This document shows positions 7,836-16,486 of a stretch of 64,000 nt of DNA, piece by piece. The notes beneath the pieces are model-generated. The model was not told the DNA's origin, searched no databases, and saw only the letters and a program-made list of their open reading frames with translations. The stretch comes from Pseudonocardia sp. MH-G8 (GTDB lineage Bacteria > Actinomycetota > Actinomycetes > Mycobacteriales > Pseudonocardiaceae). The position numbers were made by a program, and so were the translations under genes. The number at the start of each line of letters is the position of its first letter. The first letter of the stretch is position 1. The stretch lies in NCBI RefSeq assembly GCF_002262885.1, contig NZ_NKYF01000001.1, positions 1,364,001 to 1,428,000 on the forward strand, given 5' to 3'.

Positions 7836-8039
7836 TCAGATGGGGCGCACCGTGTCGGCCTGCGGACCCTTGGCGCCCTGGCTCGACTCGAAGTCGACGC
7901 GCTGGTTCTCCTCCAGGGTGCGGAAGCCGTCCGACTGGATGGCCGAGTAGTGGACGAAGACGTCCGGACCGTTGTCGTCGGTGGCGATGAAGCCGAAGCC
8001 CTTTTCGGCGTTGAACCACTTGACGGTGCCCTGCGGCAT
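7836..8039 (-). CDS. cspA: CspA-family cold-shock protein
   Basis: 67 residues, full length for the family. It starts [20 protein letters not shown], giving RNP1 (KGFGFIA), and continues with RNP2 (VFVHYSAI) and [12 protein letters not shown]. Csp proteins are single OB-fold chaperones that bind single-stranded RNA and DNA. The start ATG at 8039 has GGAG about 10 nt upstream. The next upstream gene is divergent and 320 nt away, leaving room for the long 5' leader usual for csp genes. Confidence 0.95.
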   Translation of the reverse strand: MPQGTVKWFNAEKGFGFIATDDNGPDVFVHYSAIQSDGFRTLEENQRVDFESSQGAKGPQADTVRPI

Positions 8040-8359
8040 ACCTGTTCTCCATACGTGTAGCGGGCCCTGCCGACTGTGTGCCGACCGGGGGCTGCACGGG
8101 ACCACCGCGGGACGGGAAGAGGATGCCCTCGACCGCCTGCGAAGCCCACCGTCACTCTCCACGGACGCTTCACAACGATCGAGGAAGACACGACTGCAAC
8201 CGCGGCCGAACCTATCACGAGAGCGCTGGTCCGAAAGTACGAATCGCCGCCTCGGAGTGCTGGCGGGACGCCCGGAGTGACCCGTCGTTGCCGTACCGTT
8301 ATCCGACGCCGCGGCTCCGGTCCGGCCGTGGCGCGCCCGCCTTGCCGACGAGGAGCCAC
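8040..8359 (-). promoter_or_regulatory. Probable csp 5' leader and promoter region
   Basis: 320-nt divergent gap between csp and the desaturase. A minus-strand TAGGTT box at 8209-8214 would give a 5' leader of roughly 160 nt, in line with cold-shock mRNAs; no good -35 is seen. Nothing else coding is supported here. Confidence 0.3.
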
Positions 8360-9289
8360 ATGACCGCCGACGCCCCGCACCGGCCCGCCGCCGCACCGCT
8401 CATCGACGGCCGCAAGAGCGTCACCGAACAGGCGCTGGTCGTCGCCTTCATGATCGTCCCCCTGCTCGCGCTCGCGGCCGCGGTACCGCTGGCTTGGGGC
8501 TGGGGCCTCACGTGGCTCGACGTCGGCCTGACCCTCACCTTCTACTTCCTCACCGGGCTGGGTGTGACGGTCGGCTTCCACCGCTACTTCACCCACGGCT
8601 CCTTCAAGGCGAAGCGGCCGCTGCGCGTCGCGCTCGCGGTGCTCGGCAGCGTCGCATTCCAGGGCGGCGTGATCGGCTGGGTGGCCGACCACCGGCGACA
8701 CCACGCCTTTTCCGACAAGGAGGGCGACCCGCACTCCCCCTGGCTGTTCGGCACCGGTCCGGCAGCCATGATCCGCGGATTCTGGCATTCGCACATGGGC
8801 TGGATCCTCGGGCGCGACCGCACCAACGCCCGCCGCTTCGCACCCGACCTGCTCGCCGACCGCGACATCGCGGCCGTCGACCGGCTCTTCATCCCGCTGA
8901 CGCTCGCCAGCCTCGCGGTGCCCGCCCTGCTCGGCGGCCTCGTCTCGGGAACCTGGTGGGGCGCTCTCACCGCACTTTTCTGGGCCGGGCTGGTGCGCGT
9001 GGCCGTCCTCCACCACGTCACCTGGTCGATCAACTCGATCTGCCACATGGTCGGCGATCGCCCGTTCGCGGCCCGCGACCGCTCGGCCAACGTCTGGTGG
9101 CTGGCGGTGCTGTCCTTCGGGGAGTCCTGGCACAACCTGCACCACGCCGACCCGACCTGCGCACGCCATGGTGTGCGACGCGGTCAGGTGGACATCTCCG
9201 CACGCGTCATCTGGGCCTTCGAACGGCTCGGCTGGGCGCATTCCGTCCGGTGGCCGACCAGCCGTCGCCTCCAGAAGCTGACGCACTGA
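8360..9289 (+). CDS. Acyl-CoA/fatty acid desaturase (delta-9 type)
   Basis: 309-residue integral membrane di-iron desaturase. The three histidine boxes are HRYFTH (about residue 74), HRRHH (about 111) and HNLHH (about 256, in [12 protein letters not shown]), set between paired transmembrane helices, as in DesA3-type stearoyl desaturases. It introduces a cis double bond into long-chain acyl groups to adjust membrane fluidity. ATG 8360 follows GAGGAG by 6 nt. Being divergent from a cold-shock gene fits a temperature-adaptation role, though shared regulation is only inferred. Confidence 0.9.
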   Translation: MTADAPHRPAAAPLIDGRKSVTEQALVVAFMIVPLLALAAAVPLAWGWGLTWLDVGLTLTFYFLTGLGVTVGFHRYFTHGSFKAKRPLRVALAVLGSVAFQGGVIGWVADHRRHHAFSDKEGDPHSPWLFGTGPAAMIRGFWHSHMGWILGRDRTNARRFAPDLLADRDIAAVDRLFIPLTLASLAVPALLGGLVSGTWWGALTALFWAGLVRVAVLHHVTWSINSICHMVGDRPFAARDRSANVWWLAVLSFGESWHNLHHADPTCARHGVRRGQVDISARVIWAFERLGWAHSVRWPTSRRLQKLTH

Positions 9290-9616
9290 CCCTGCGTGAC
9301 GGGTCGGACGATCCGATGCACGCGGCGTGATATCTGACGAGGACCGAGAGCGCGCGCGCAACTCCCACCCCATCGTGACCGCTCGGCCCGGCGCGCCGGA
9401 CCCCACCGGCGTGGCGCACGGCGCGTCCGGGTGGCCACCTCCACGGGCCCCCCGTATCGGGCGACGCCCGTTCTGATGCCATCGCCGACTGTTGATCACC
9501 AGCCGTGACGTCGACACGGCCTTTCCCGTGCCCGTCCGTGTCCTTTCCCTGGCGTCACACCAGCCCCACACGCATCATTTCGGACGTCTCGTCCATCCGA
9601 TGTGGGGAGGGCTCCG
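9290..9616. other. Gap before the Pro/Ala-rich secreted protein
   Basis: No gene is supported. The last 20 nt carry a purine-rich GGGGAGGG ribosome binding site for the next gene. No repeat or clear promoter was recognised. Confidence 0.3.
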
Positions 9617-10468
9617 ATGCGGAGTCGGAACAGAGTGACCCTGTCGATCGCCGCGCTGACCGTCGGGATGCTCGCCAGCGGCCTCGGCACCTCGGCGGCG
9701 ATGGCGGCGGAACCGCAGACCGCGCCGGCCACCCTCGACGCCGTCGCGCAGGTGCCACCGCTCCCACCGGCCCCGGTGCCCGTGCCGAGCGTCCCGCAGG
9801 TGCCCACGCCGGCCCTACCGGACCCCGGGGCGCTGCCGAGCGTCCCGGACCCGGGTGCGGCCCTGCCGGCTCCCGCGCTGCCTGCCACGCCGGCGCTCCC
9901 GGCGGCACCGGCGCTCCCCGCCGACGTGCCCGCGGTGCCGGCGGCCCCGCCCGCACTCCCAGCCGCCCCGGCGCTCCCCGCCGACGCCCCTGCGCTACCG
10001 GCGGCGCCCGCACTCGGCGCCGCACAGCTCCCGGGCGCACCGGCGCTTCCCGCCGGTACCGACGCGGCCGGCCAGGGCGACGACCCGGCCGACGAACCGA
10101 GCGACGAACCCGCCGACGAACCCGCGGAGGAGCCGGCCGACGAACCGAGCGACGAGCCGAGCGACGACGGCGCCGCCGCACCGGTCACGGGCGCCACGGA
10201 CCCGCAGCCTGCCGACGGGTTCCCGGCCGCCACGAGCCCGTCCACCGACACGCCGATGGGCACCGACGAGCCGATCGGCACCGACCCCGCCGCGGGCACG
10301 GCTGTTCCCGGCGCGACCCTGCCCGGCACGACCCTGCCCAGCACGGCCCTGCCCGGCACGACCCTGCCCAGCACGGCCCTGCCCGGCACGGCCCTGCCCG
10401 GCACGGCCCTGCCCGCCGACCCGAACGCCCTGCCCGCGCCCGGCGCAGCGCTGCCGACGACCCCCTGA
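9617..10468 (+). CDS. Pro/Ala-rich secreted protein with LPxT repeats
   Basis: 283 residues. A signal peptide (MRSRNRVTLSIAALTVGMLA, cleavage probably after AMAA) is followed by a long Pro/Ala/Leu-rich stretch with LPA-AP repeats (about 35-145), an acidic DEPSDEPADEPAEEP block (about 155-190), and tandem LPGTT/LPSTA/LPGTA units near the end. There is no C-terminal membrane anchor. It is probably extended and wall-associated, but no enzymatic domain is visible and the function is unknown. ATG 9617 is preceded by GGGGAGGG. Low-complexity composition makes homology assignment unreliable. Confidence 0.65.
   Translation: MRSRNRVTLSIAALTVGMLASGLGTSAAMAAEPQTAPATLDAVAQVPPLPPAPVPVPSVPQVPTPALPDPGALPSVPDPGAALPAPALPATPALPAAPALPADVPAVPAAPPALPAAPALPADAPALPAAPALGAAQLPGAPALPAGTDAAGQGDDPADEPSDEPADEPAEEPADEPSDEPSDDGAAAPVTGATDPQPADGFPAATSPSTDTPMGTDEPIGTDPAAGTAVPGATLPGTTLPSTALPGTTLPSTALPGTALPGTALPADPNALPAPGAALPTTP
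10319..10411 (+). repeat. 30-bp/15-bp tandem repeat inside the secreted protein gene
   Basis: Two exact 30-bp copies (10319-10348, 10349-10378) followed by two 15-bp half units (10379-10393, 10394-10408), encoding alternating LPGTT, LPSTA and LPGTA pentapeptides. Exact copies imply recent expansion and likely length polymorphism. Confidence 0.8.
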
Positions 10469-10486
10469 TCCCTGGTCGCCCTCGCT

Positions 10487-10521
10487 CTGCCGCCGGAGGG
10501 TCGCCTCGAGGCCGGCGGCAG
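10487..10521 (+). terminator. Terminator of the Pro/Ala-rich protein gene
   Basis: Perfect 10-bp inverted repeat CTGCCGCCGG (10487-10496) with 10512-10521, 19 nt after the stop codon. Confidence 0.55.
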
Positions 10522-10578
10522 TCCTGACGTCGACCTGATCACGGAACAGGCGGAACGCGGGCGGGCTCGATCAGCGAA

Positions 10579-10618
10579 AGTGGTGCCACAGCGACAGATC
10601 TGTCGCCCTCACACCACT
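10579..10618 (-). terminator. Nested palindrome downstream of the MftR-like gene
   Basis: A perfect 16-bp palindrome GCGACAGATCTGTCGC (10591-10606) is enclosed by AGTGGTG (10579-10585) and CACCACT (10612-10618). It lies between convergent genes and probably ends the minus-strand transcript of the TetR gene. Confidence 0.5.
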
Positions 10619-10686
10619 CCTGGCGATCATGACCGTGAGCCGGCGCGCCAGGCGCCCGGGGCGGCGGGGCCGGTCGTGGCTCGCGG

Positions 10687-11355
10687 TCAACCCGCGGACG
10701 TGCCGAACGTCCCGGCGCCGGCGTGGGCTGCGTCAGGAGTGCTCGACCGCACGCCGTGTTCGAGGGCCGCGAAGGCGGCGTCCAGGAGTTGCCTGAGCTC
10801 ACCGGCGTCCTCGCGCAGCCACCGCTCGTAGGCCGCGAGCGCCACGCCGAGGCTGGCGTGGCCGATGGTCTGCGGCACCAGGTGCTCGGCCGGGTACCCG
10901 AGCCGTCGCGCCGCGTACTCGGCCACGACGCGCCGCCAGGCGGTGTAGCGGAGGGTGGAGTGCGCCTGCAGCGCGGGGGTGTCGAGGATCAGGCGCAGGC
11001 GTCGCCGGTGCCACGGCTGCTCGTCGGGGTGCACTTCGTTGAACTCCAGCACCGCCGCCCGAACGCCCGCGAGCACCGGCAGCTCCGAGGGGAGCGCGGC
11101 GAAGGTGTCGCGCATCCGGTCGAGCTCCTCGTCGAAGGCACCCCAGGGGATGTCGTTCTTCGAGGGGTAGTAGCGGAAGACCGTGCGCCGGCCGATCCCG
11201 GCTGCGGTCGCGATGTCGTCCACGGTGGTGGTGTCGAACCCGCGCTCGGTGAACAGGTCGAGCGCGATGTGCTCGATCTCCGCCCGGGACGTGACCGGGC
11301 GCCGGCCCGGTCTGCGGCCGGACGAGCCGGTCGATGTGATCGTCGTGGCGGGCAT
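10687..11355 (-). CDS. TetR-family regulator resembling mycofactocin regulator MftR
   Basis: 222 residues. After a Thr/Ser/Gly-rich leader, the HTH reads FTERGFDTTTVDDIATAAGI then GRRTVFRYYPSKNDIPWG, with the C-terminal NEVHPDEQPWHRRRLRLI and STLRYTAWRRVVAEYAARRL blocks characteristic of MftR-type proteins that sit beside mycofactocin genes. No mftB-mftF biosynthetic genes occur in this window, so this is either a stand-alone paralogue or regulates a distant locus. ATG 11355 is preceded by GAGGAA 8-9 nt upstream. TetR membership is certain; the MftR assignment is moderate. Confidence 0.6.
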   Translation of the reverse strand: MPATTITSTGSSGRRPGRRPVTSRAEIEHIALDLFTERGFDTTTVDDIATAAGIGRRTVFRYYPSKNDIPWGAFDEELDRMRDTFAALPSELPVLAGVRAAVLEFNEVHPDEQPWHRRRLRLILDTPALQAHSTLRYTAWRRVVAEYAARRLGYPAEHLVPQTIGHASLGVALAAYERWLREDAGELRQLLDAAFAALEHGVRSSTPDAAHAGAGTFGTSAG

Positions 11356-11446
11356 CGGTGTGTTCCTCGGCGGGCGCGGTCCGGAGGGTCCCGGGCTGCC
11401 GACGATCGTGCCACGCACCCCCCGGCGGTGTCCCGGCCGGCTGGGG

Positions 11447-12784
11447 TCAGGAACGGCGGTACGGGGTGGGTCGTGCCGCCGCGCCGGACACGGCGTGCAG
11501 CCCCATCCGCACCGTGTTGCGTCCGGCGCGCTTCGCGGCGTACATCGCGGTGTCGGCCACCTCGAGCAGGTGGGCCAGGTCGGTGCCCTCTGCGGGGAAG
11601 GTGGCCCCACCGATCGACACGGTGAGGGTGTCGACCACCAGGCCGCCACGCGTCTCCGCCACTTCGACGCTCAGGGCGGCCACCCGCTTGCGGATGCGCT
11701 CCGCGACCGTCGCCGCGGCGAGCCGGGCGTCCTCGTCCCCTTCGGCGCCGGGGAGCAGGACGACGAACTCCTCGCCCCCGAACCGGCCGACGATGTCGTC
11801 GTCGCGCACCTCGGCCCGCACGGCCGCGGCCACGGCGGCGAGCACGTGGTCGCCGACCAGGTGCCCGTGGCGGTCGTTGATGAGCTTGAAGTGGTCGAGG
11901 TCGAGCACCAGCAGGCCGACCCGACCGTCGACGCGCTCGGCGCGGCGCAGGGCCCGCGCTGCGCGCACGTGCCACGCAGCGGCGTTGAGCAGCCCGGTCT
12001 TGCCGTCGACGCTGGCGGCCTCCTCCAGCTGCCGGACGAGCACGGTGCGGTGGAGGACGATCAGCGGAGGGAGCACCAACACGGCGTACGCCGGCCCCAG
12101 CGCGGCCATCGCCCCCGCGGCGAGCGCGCCCATCGACAGCGTGGCGAACTCGAGGACGGCCTCGTCGCCCTGGGTGAGGACGTGCAGGAACGTGGGGAGG
12201 TCGCGGTTCGGGCCGCTCAGCACGATGACGGCGACGACCAGCACCATGTTGACGGCCGCGTAGGCCAGCAGCGCCAGCAGGACGGCGCCGAGGCCCGCCA
12301 CCGTGTGGAACAGCGCATCGCGCTCCACCAGGCTGGTGACGGCCGAGGCCGCCTGCACGGCGAGCACGACGGTGGCCGTGCTGAACAGGGCTCGGTGCGG
12401 GGGGACGCCGGACCGTCGCCACACGCGTGCGTAGAGGTGGCAGTAGATGCCGACCACCACCGCGCTCGCGAGCGCGCCGGGCAGCAGGGCTGCCGCCGCG
12501 AACGCCCACACCGAGCTGAGATCGATGTGCGGGCTCTCGTCGGAGCGGTGGCGTACGCGCTCGACCCCGAGCGAGGCCTCGGTGCTCACGATCCCGGCCG
12601 CGACGAGGACGGCCAGCAGGACGCCCCAGTTCTCCGGAAGGGCCGGGAGGTCACGCGGGACCGCGGTGGCCAGGGTGCCCAGCGCCAGCAGCTCGACCAC
12701 GAGGAGGACCGCGAGCACGGGGAACGGGAGCGCCCAGACGGACCATCGAGTTACCCCGATTGGCGCACGCCGTGGCACTGACAT
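11447..12784 (-). CDS. Membrane-bound GGDEF diguanylate cyclase
   Basis: 445 residues. Eight or so hydrophobic helices fill the first 270 residues as a membrane sensor, followed by a GGDEF domain (about 275-435). The active site is intact (GRFGGEEFVVLL) and the inhibitory I-site RDDD lies five residues before it, so both c-di-GMP synthesis and product inhibition are expected. TGLLNAAAW and DLDHFKLINDRHGHLVGD match the usual metal/substrate loops. GGGGG precedes the ATG at 12784, and CTGAAACCTTTCAG just upstream (12789-12802) is a perfect-arm palindrome that may be a binding site. No EAL domain. Confidence 0.9.
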   Translation of the reverse strand: MSVPRRAPIGVTRWSVWALPFPVLAVLLVVELLALGTLATAVPRDLPALPENWGVLLAVLVAAGIVSTEASLGVERVRHRSDESPHIDLSSVWAFAAAALLPGALASAVVVGIYCHLYARVWRRSGVPPHRALFSTATVVLAVQAASAVTSLVERDALFHTVAGLGAVLLALLAYAAVNMVLVVAVIVLSGPNRDLPTFLHVLTQGDEAVLEFATLSMGALAAGAMAALGPAYAVLVLPPLIVLHRTVLVRQLEEAASVDGKTGLLNAAAWHVRAARALRRAERVDGRVGLLVLDLDHFKLINDRHGHLVGDHVLAAVAAAVRAEVRDDDIVGRFGGEEFVVLLPGAEGDEDARLAAATVAERIRKRVAALSVEVAETRGGLVVDTLTVSIGGATFPAEGTDLAHLLEVADTAMYAAKRAGRNTVRMGLHAVSGAAARPTPYRRS

Positions 12785-13117
12785 CCCCCTGAAACCTTTC
12801 AGCCTCGCCGTAGTTCTGGTTCTGCGTCGCTCATCCGGGCGGATGGTAGCCGGACGGCGACCCTACGTCATCGGTCACTGTGCCCCGCCTGTCGTGCGGA
12901 ACGCCGAGCGGCTCCGACGAGGCGGGCAGCGGCCGGAGTGCTCTCGGGCGGACGGGGGCTCGACGTGCGCCCGCAGCACCCAGGCGAGCCTAACCGAGGA
13001 TGGCGGAGGCGGCTGAACGGCTGTGACGGCGGTCATGTATGCACGAGAAAGCACACCCGAACAGCTGTTTCCCAGCGTCCCTGCCCCGACCGCGGCACGC
13101 ACCCCGACGTTCAGCGG
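12785..13117. other. Gap upstream of the diguanylate cyclase
   Basis: 333 nt without a convincing gene. It holds the 14-bp palindrome at 12789-12802 next to the cyclase start. I looked for a c-di-GMP riboswitch core and did not recognise one. Confidence 0.3.
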
Positions 13118-13642
13118 TCATCTCGGGATCCGGAACTCGAAGGCGCTGAGCGCAGCACGCGCCTGCCGCGGCTCGTGGCCTTCGTTCACCGCCGCTATCG
13201 CGGCACGCCATGCCGCGGCGAGCACCGTACCGAGGACAGGGGTGGCCGGGGCCGTACTCGCACTCAGCATCTCGGCCAGCCGGTCGTACTCGGCTCCGGC
13301 CGGCGGTGCCCCCAGGAGGTGGAGGAAGCCGTCCCGTACGGCGAAGTCGAATCCGACCAGCAGCGCGGTCACCACGGCAGTGGAGCGGTCCGCCTCACCC
13401 CCTGCCGCCGCGACCGCACCTTCCATCCGGTCCAGCAGCCGCTGCTCGACGTCCTCCCGCACGAAGGTGTACAGCCCGAGCTTGTTGCCGAAGTGGTGGT
13501 AGAGCGCGCCGGTGGTGACCTCGGCCGCCGCCGCCAGCTCGCCGACCGTGACCTCGTCGAACGGGCGTGCCCCGAACTCCTTGACCGCGGCGAGCGCGAG
13601 CCTCCCCTTCGGGGAGCTCGACACCGGGATCCACTCGCGCAC
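13118..13642 (-). CDS. TetR/AcrR family transcriptional regulator
   Basis: 174 residues from GTG 13642. The HTH is at about residues 12-55 (FDEVTVGELAAAAEVTTGAL then YHHFGNKLGLYTFV). It is divergent from a VOC-family gene with 73 bp between starts; the gap contains two direct GTTACG elements (about 13654 and 13679) that may be its binding sites. It probably controls the VOC gene and itself. Effector unknown. Confidence 0.85.
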   Translation of the reverse strand: MREWIPVSSSPKGRLALAAVKEFGARPFDEVTVGELAAAAEVTTGALYHHFGNKLGLYTFVREDVEQRLLDRMEGAVAAAGGEADRSTAVVTALLVGFDFAVRDGFLHLLGAPPAGAEYDRLAEMLSASTAPATPVLGTVLAAAWRAAIAAVNEGHEPRQARAALSAFEFRIPR

Positions 13643-13715
13643 CGCGCCATAATGCCGTTACGCTGTCCGAGAATCCAGTTACGGCTCGGAACGCACGACC
13701 TGGAAGGACCGCGGC

Positions 13716-14066
13716 ATGAAGCTCGAGTTCCTGTTCGTCCCGACCTCCGACCTCAAGGCCTCGCTCACCCTCTACCGCGACAGCCTCGGCTTCACCGAGA
13801 TGTGGCGCGAAGGCGACGCGACCGTTGCCCTGGCCGTGCCCGGCAGCGACGTGCAGCTCATGCTCGACGCCAACGACCCCACCGCCCCGGTCGGGCCACT
13901 GTTCGTGGTCGACAGCGTCGAGGCCTTCCACGCCGCCCGCGCGGACGCGCTCACCGTGGTCGAAGAGCCCGCGGAGATCCCTGGCGGTTTCCTGGCCACC
14001 TACCAGGACCCGGGCGGAGCCACCATCTACGTCATGGACCAGTCGACGGATGCTGCGACACGGTGA
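13716..14066 (+). CDS. VOC-superfamily (glyoxalase/bleomycin-resistance fold) protein
   Basis: 116 residues, a single VOC module: LEFLFVPTSDLKASLTLYRD SLGF opening, VQLMLD middle strand and FLATYQDPGGATIYVMD closing strand typical of the beta-alpha-beta-beta-beta fold. Family members act as metal-dependent enzymes or drug-binding resistance proteins after dimerising. GGAAGG precedes the ATG by 8 nt. It is divergent from a TetR regulator, a frequent arrangement for inducible detoxification. Substrate not inferable. Confidence 0.8.
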   Translation: MKLEFLFVPTSDLKASLTLYRDSLGFTEMWREGDATVALAVPGSDVQLMLDANDPTAPVGPLFVVDSVEAFHAARADALTVVEEPAEIPGGFLATYQDPGGATIYVMDQSTDAATR

Positions 14067-14181
14067 GCGCCGGCGGCCTTCAGCGACAGACCTACGAACG
14101 GACCTGAGGCGACCGCTGCATCCTGCAGGCTCGGGCGACGGGACCTGAAGCCGGCCACCCAGCGTTCCCGCCGGTCGAACG

Positions 14182-14258
14182 TGGTGGCCAGGGGCGGGGT
14201 CGAACCGCCGACCTACCGCTTTTCAGGCGGTCGCTCGTACCAACTGAGCTACCTGGCC
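14182..14258 (-). tRNA. tRNA-Phe (GAA)
   Basis: Cloverleaf with 5' end at 14258 (GGCCAGG) pairing with CCTGGCC; anticodon loop CTGAAAA gives anticodon GAA. T-arm GGTTCGACCCC is intact and CCA is encoded (14182-14184). Third in a minus-strand tRNA cluster. Confidence 0.95.
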
Positions 14259-14292
14259 GGGTACCCGGCACTGCATTGCTCCGGGGGTGTTG

Positions 14293-14366
14293 CGACCCAG
14301 ACGGGACTCGAACCCGCGACCTTCGCCGTGACAGGGCGACGCGCTAACCAACTGCGCCACTGGGCC
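14293..14366 (-). tRNA. tRNA-Asp (GTC)
   Basis: 5' end at 14366 (GGCCCAG) pairs with CTGGGTC with one G-U; anticodon loop CTGTCAC gives GTC. Discriminator G; CCA is not encoded. Middle gene of the cluster. Confidence 0.95.
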
Positions 14367-14404
14367 TTGCTCTTGCACTGATCCTACTGTCGTACTGTGG
14401 AACG

Positions 14405-14477
14405 TACCCCCAACGGGATTCGAACCCGCGCTGCCGCCTTGAAAGGGCGGAGTCCTAGGCCGCTAGACGATGGGGGC
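14405..14477 (-). tRNA. tRNA-Glu (TTC)
   Basis: 5' end at 14477 (GCCCCCA) pairs with TGGGGGT; anticodon loop CTTTCAA gives TTC. CCA is not encoded. First gene of the Glu-Asp-Phe cluster, an order common in actinobacteria. Confidence 0.95.
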
Positions 14478-14528
14478 TTGGATCCTGGGATCCCCGCCCT
14501 CCAACGGCTGTCCGTTGGGAGCACGATA

Positions 14529-14534
14529 AGCATA
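14529..14534 (-). promoter_or_regulatory. Candidate -10 box of the tRNA operon
   Basis: TATGCT on the minus strand about 52 nt before the tRNA-Glu 5' end. No convincing -35 at the expected distance, so the assignment is weak. Confidence 0.3.
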
Positions 14535-14695
14535 GGGCAAGCCGTCCGCACCCCTCGAACCCGGGGGGTGCAAGCGTCCGCCTCACCGGTTCGGGCGCTG
14601 GTCAGAGGGGGTGCGGGAGGCCGTGATCGGCCACCCTCGGACCGCCCGCCGGGCGTGCCCCGGTGGGACCGGACGACTGCGGGTAAGAAGCGGGT

Positions 14696-15328
14696 ATGAC
14701 GACCGAGCCGCCGTTGCTGCTCGCGCTGGACCTGGCCGGCACCTTCGCGTTCGCGCTCAACGGGGCGTTGACGGCGGTGCGGGCGGTCCGCCTCGACATC
14801 ATCGGCGTCCTCACCCTCGGCATGATCACGGCACTCGGCGGGGGCGTCATCCGCGACGTCCTCATCGGCGCGGTGCCGCCCGCCACCTTCCGCGACTGGC
14901 GCTACCTCGCGCTGGCACTGGGAGGTGGCCTGGTCGCGTTCGCCCTCAGCCGGTGGCTGGGCCGGCTGGAGACGCCCATCATCGTGTTCGACGCCATCGG
15001 GTTGAGCACGTTCGCGGTGATCGGAGCGAGCAAGGCGCTCGGCTTCGGGCTCGGCATCGGCCCGGCGGTCATGTTGGGCGCGGTGACCGCCGTGGGTGGC
15101 GGCACGATCCGCGACACGCTGCTGGGCCGGGTCCCGACGGTCCTGCGCAGCGAGCTCTACGCCATTCCCGCCCTGATCGGTGCCGGGCTCACGGTCGCGG
15201 CGCTCCGCTTCGAGGTCTACGGCCTGGCCGCGGCGTTGGGAGCGGCGGCGGCCTGCTTCGTCGTGCGGATGCTCGGGGTCCGGTTCAACCTCAACGCGCC
15301 GTACCCGCCGGGCACGACCGGCACCTGA
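14696..15328 (+). CDS. TRIC-type cation channel family protein (UPF0126)
   Basis: 210 residues with about seven hydrophobic helices. It has the internal duplication typical of bacterial TRIC/YicG proteins: GALTAVRAVRLDIIGVLTLG and GGGVIRDVLIGAVPP in the first half, matched by FGLGIGPAVMLGAVTAVGGG and TIRDTLLGRVP in the second. Prokaryotic TRIC proteins are trimeric monovalent-cation channels in the plasma membrane. No operon partner: the next gene on the same strand is 1.5 kb away. The start has no strong Shine-Dalgarno. Confidence 0.85.
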   Translation: MTTEPPLLLALDLAGTFAFALNGALTAVRAVRLDIIGVLTLGMITALGGGVIRDVLIGAVPPATFRDWRYLALALGGGLVAFALSRWLGRLETPIIVFDAIGLSTFAVIGASKALGFGLGIGPAVMLGAVTAVGGGTIRDTLLGRVPTVLRSELYAIPALIGAGLTVAALRFEVYGLAAALGAAAACFVVRMLGVRFNLNAPYPPGTTGT

Positions 15329-15337
15329 GGTCGCTGC

Positions 15338-16240
15338 TCACGGGGCGAGCCAGGCGAGCGCGGCCACGACCAGCGCCTGGGTCCCGGTGTCGAGGGTCGG
15401 TTGGATCACCGGCGCGAAGTACGGCGAGTGGTTGACCGGTACGTCCTCGGCCACCCGTCCCGCCGCCACCGCCGCCTGGTAGGTCGCCGGGTCGATGCCG
15501 CCGATCCCCCAGTACGTGTACGGCACGCCGAGGACGTCCGGGATGTCGCTGAAGTCCTCGCTGGCCGTCTGCCGGCCCAGCGGGCCTGCGCGGTCACCGG
15601 AGAACTCGTCGAACGCGGCCGCCACACGCGCCGTGACGGTCGGATCGTTGTCGGTGAGCGGGAAGCGGTCGAGCATCTCGAACTCCGGCGCCTTCGGGCT
15701 GGCCGACGCCTCGCACTCGGCGGTGACGATCCGGCGGATCGCGGCCAGCACCGTGTCCCGCGTCCGCTCGCTATAGGTGCGGATGTTGAGCTGCAGGACA
15801 GCGCGGTCGGGGATGACGTTGCTCGTCGAACCGGCCTGGATGCTGCCGACCGTCAGCACCGTCGTCTCACCGGGCGGGGTCTCGCGCGAGACGATCCCCT
15901 GCAACCGGACCACGATCATGGCCGCGAGCACCACCGGGTCCACGGCCGACTGCGGCATCGAGCCGTGCCCGCCTCGCCCGTGGACCGTCACCCGCATGCT
16001 GTCGGCGGCCGACAGGACCGGGCCGGCCTGCGTGCCGACCCGCCCGGCCGGCGCTGCCGGCACGTGCTGGGCGAGCGCCACGTCCGGGGCAGCGCGTCCA
16101 TGTCGGCCTGCAGCAACACCGGCGGGCCCCCCGTGCCCCGGGTCAGGACGCCGACGACTCCCGTGCCGCCGACACCCCGGTGCACGCGGAAACCGGCCTC
16201 GTCCAGGCGCTCGGCGACGGTGCGACGACCTCGGTGGCCT
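15338..16240 (-). pseudogene. M20-family amidohydrolase remnant
   Basis: The C-terminal 250 residues are well preserved from VALAQHVPAAPAGRVGTQAG through the dimerisation lid (RVTVHGRGGHGSMP) to DTGTQALVVAALAWLAP. Upstream, in another frame, only VAERLDEAGFRVHRGVGG TGVVGVL...LLQADMDALP survives. The two join at about 16088 with a frameshift, and roughly 80 residues expected between ADMDALP and LGQHV are missing. That segment carries the metal-binding HACGHD motif and the catalytic PAEE glutamate, so the protein cannot be active. The normal N-terminus is also lost. Convergent with the TRIC gene. Confidence 0.75.
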
Positions 16241-16252
16241 CCCGGCGCGCGG

Positions 16253-16486
16253 TCAGCGCGTGACGGGCGGCGGCAGGTCGGGGTTCGCCGAGATCAGCCC
16301 GAGCATGTCGAGGAGCTGGCGCAGGTCCTCGGAGTCGCCGGAGTTGCGGGCCACCACCATGCGCGCGCGCTGCAGTTGCTCCTCGGACACGCGGTAGGCA
16401 TCGGCGGCTGTGCGCTGGCTGGGGATCGCACCGCTCGACGTGAGCCGTTCCCCCCCGAGTTCCTGACGTGCGCTACCGATACTCAT
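16253..16486 (-). CDS. Small conserved hypothetical protein
   Basis: 77 residues from ATG 16486 with GGGGAGG 5 nt upstream. The second half, YRVSEEQLQRARMVVARNSG followed by DSEDLRQLLDMLGL, is a predicted helical pair that looks like a small orphan family in Pseudonocardiaceae; no function is known to me. It stops right at the remains of the M20 pseudogene. Confidence 0.55.
   Translation of the reverse strand: MSIGSARQELGGERLTSSGAIPSQRTAADAYRVSEEQLQRARMVVARNSGDSEDLRQLLDMLGLISANPDLPPPVTR

Noticed and set aside
10319..10411. Possible CRISPR array
   Set aside because: Units are contiguous with no spacers and encode LPxT pentapeptides within a gene.
12785..13117. c-di-GMP riboswitch upstream of the GGDEF gene
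   Set aside because: No match to the GEMM core was recognised; only a short palindrome is present.
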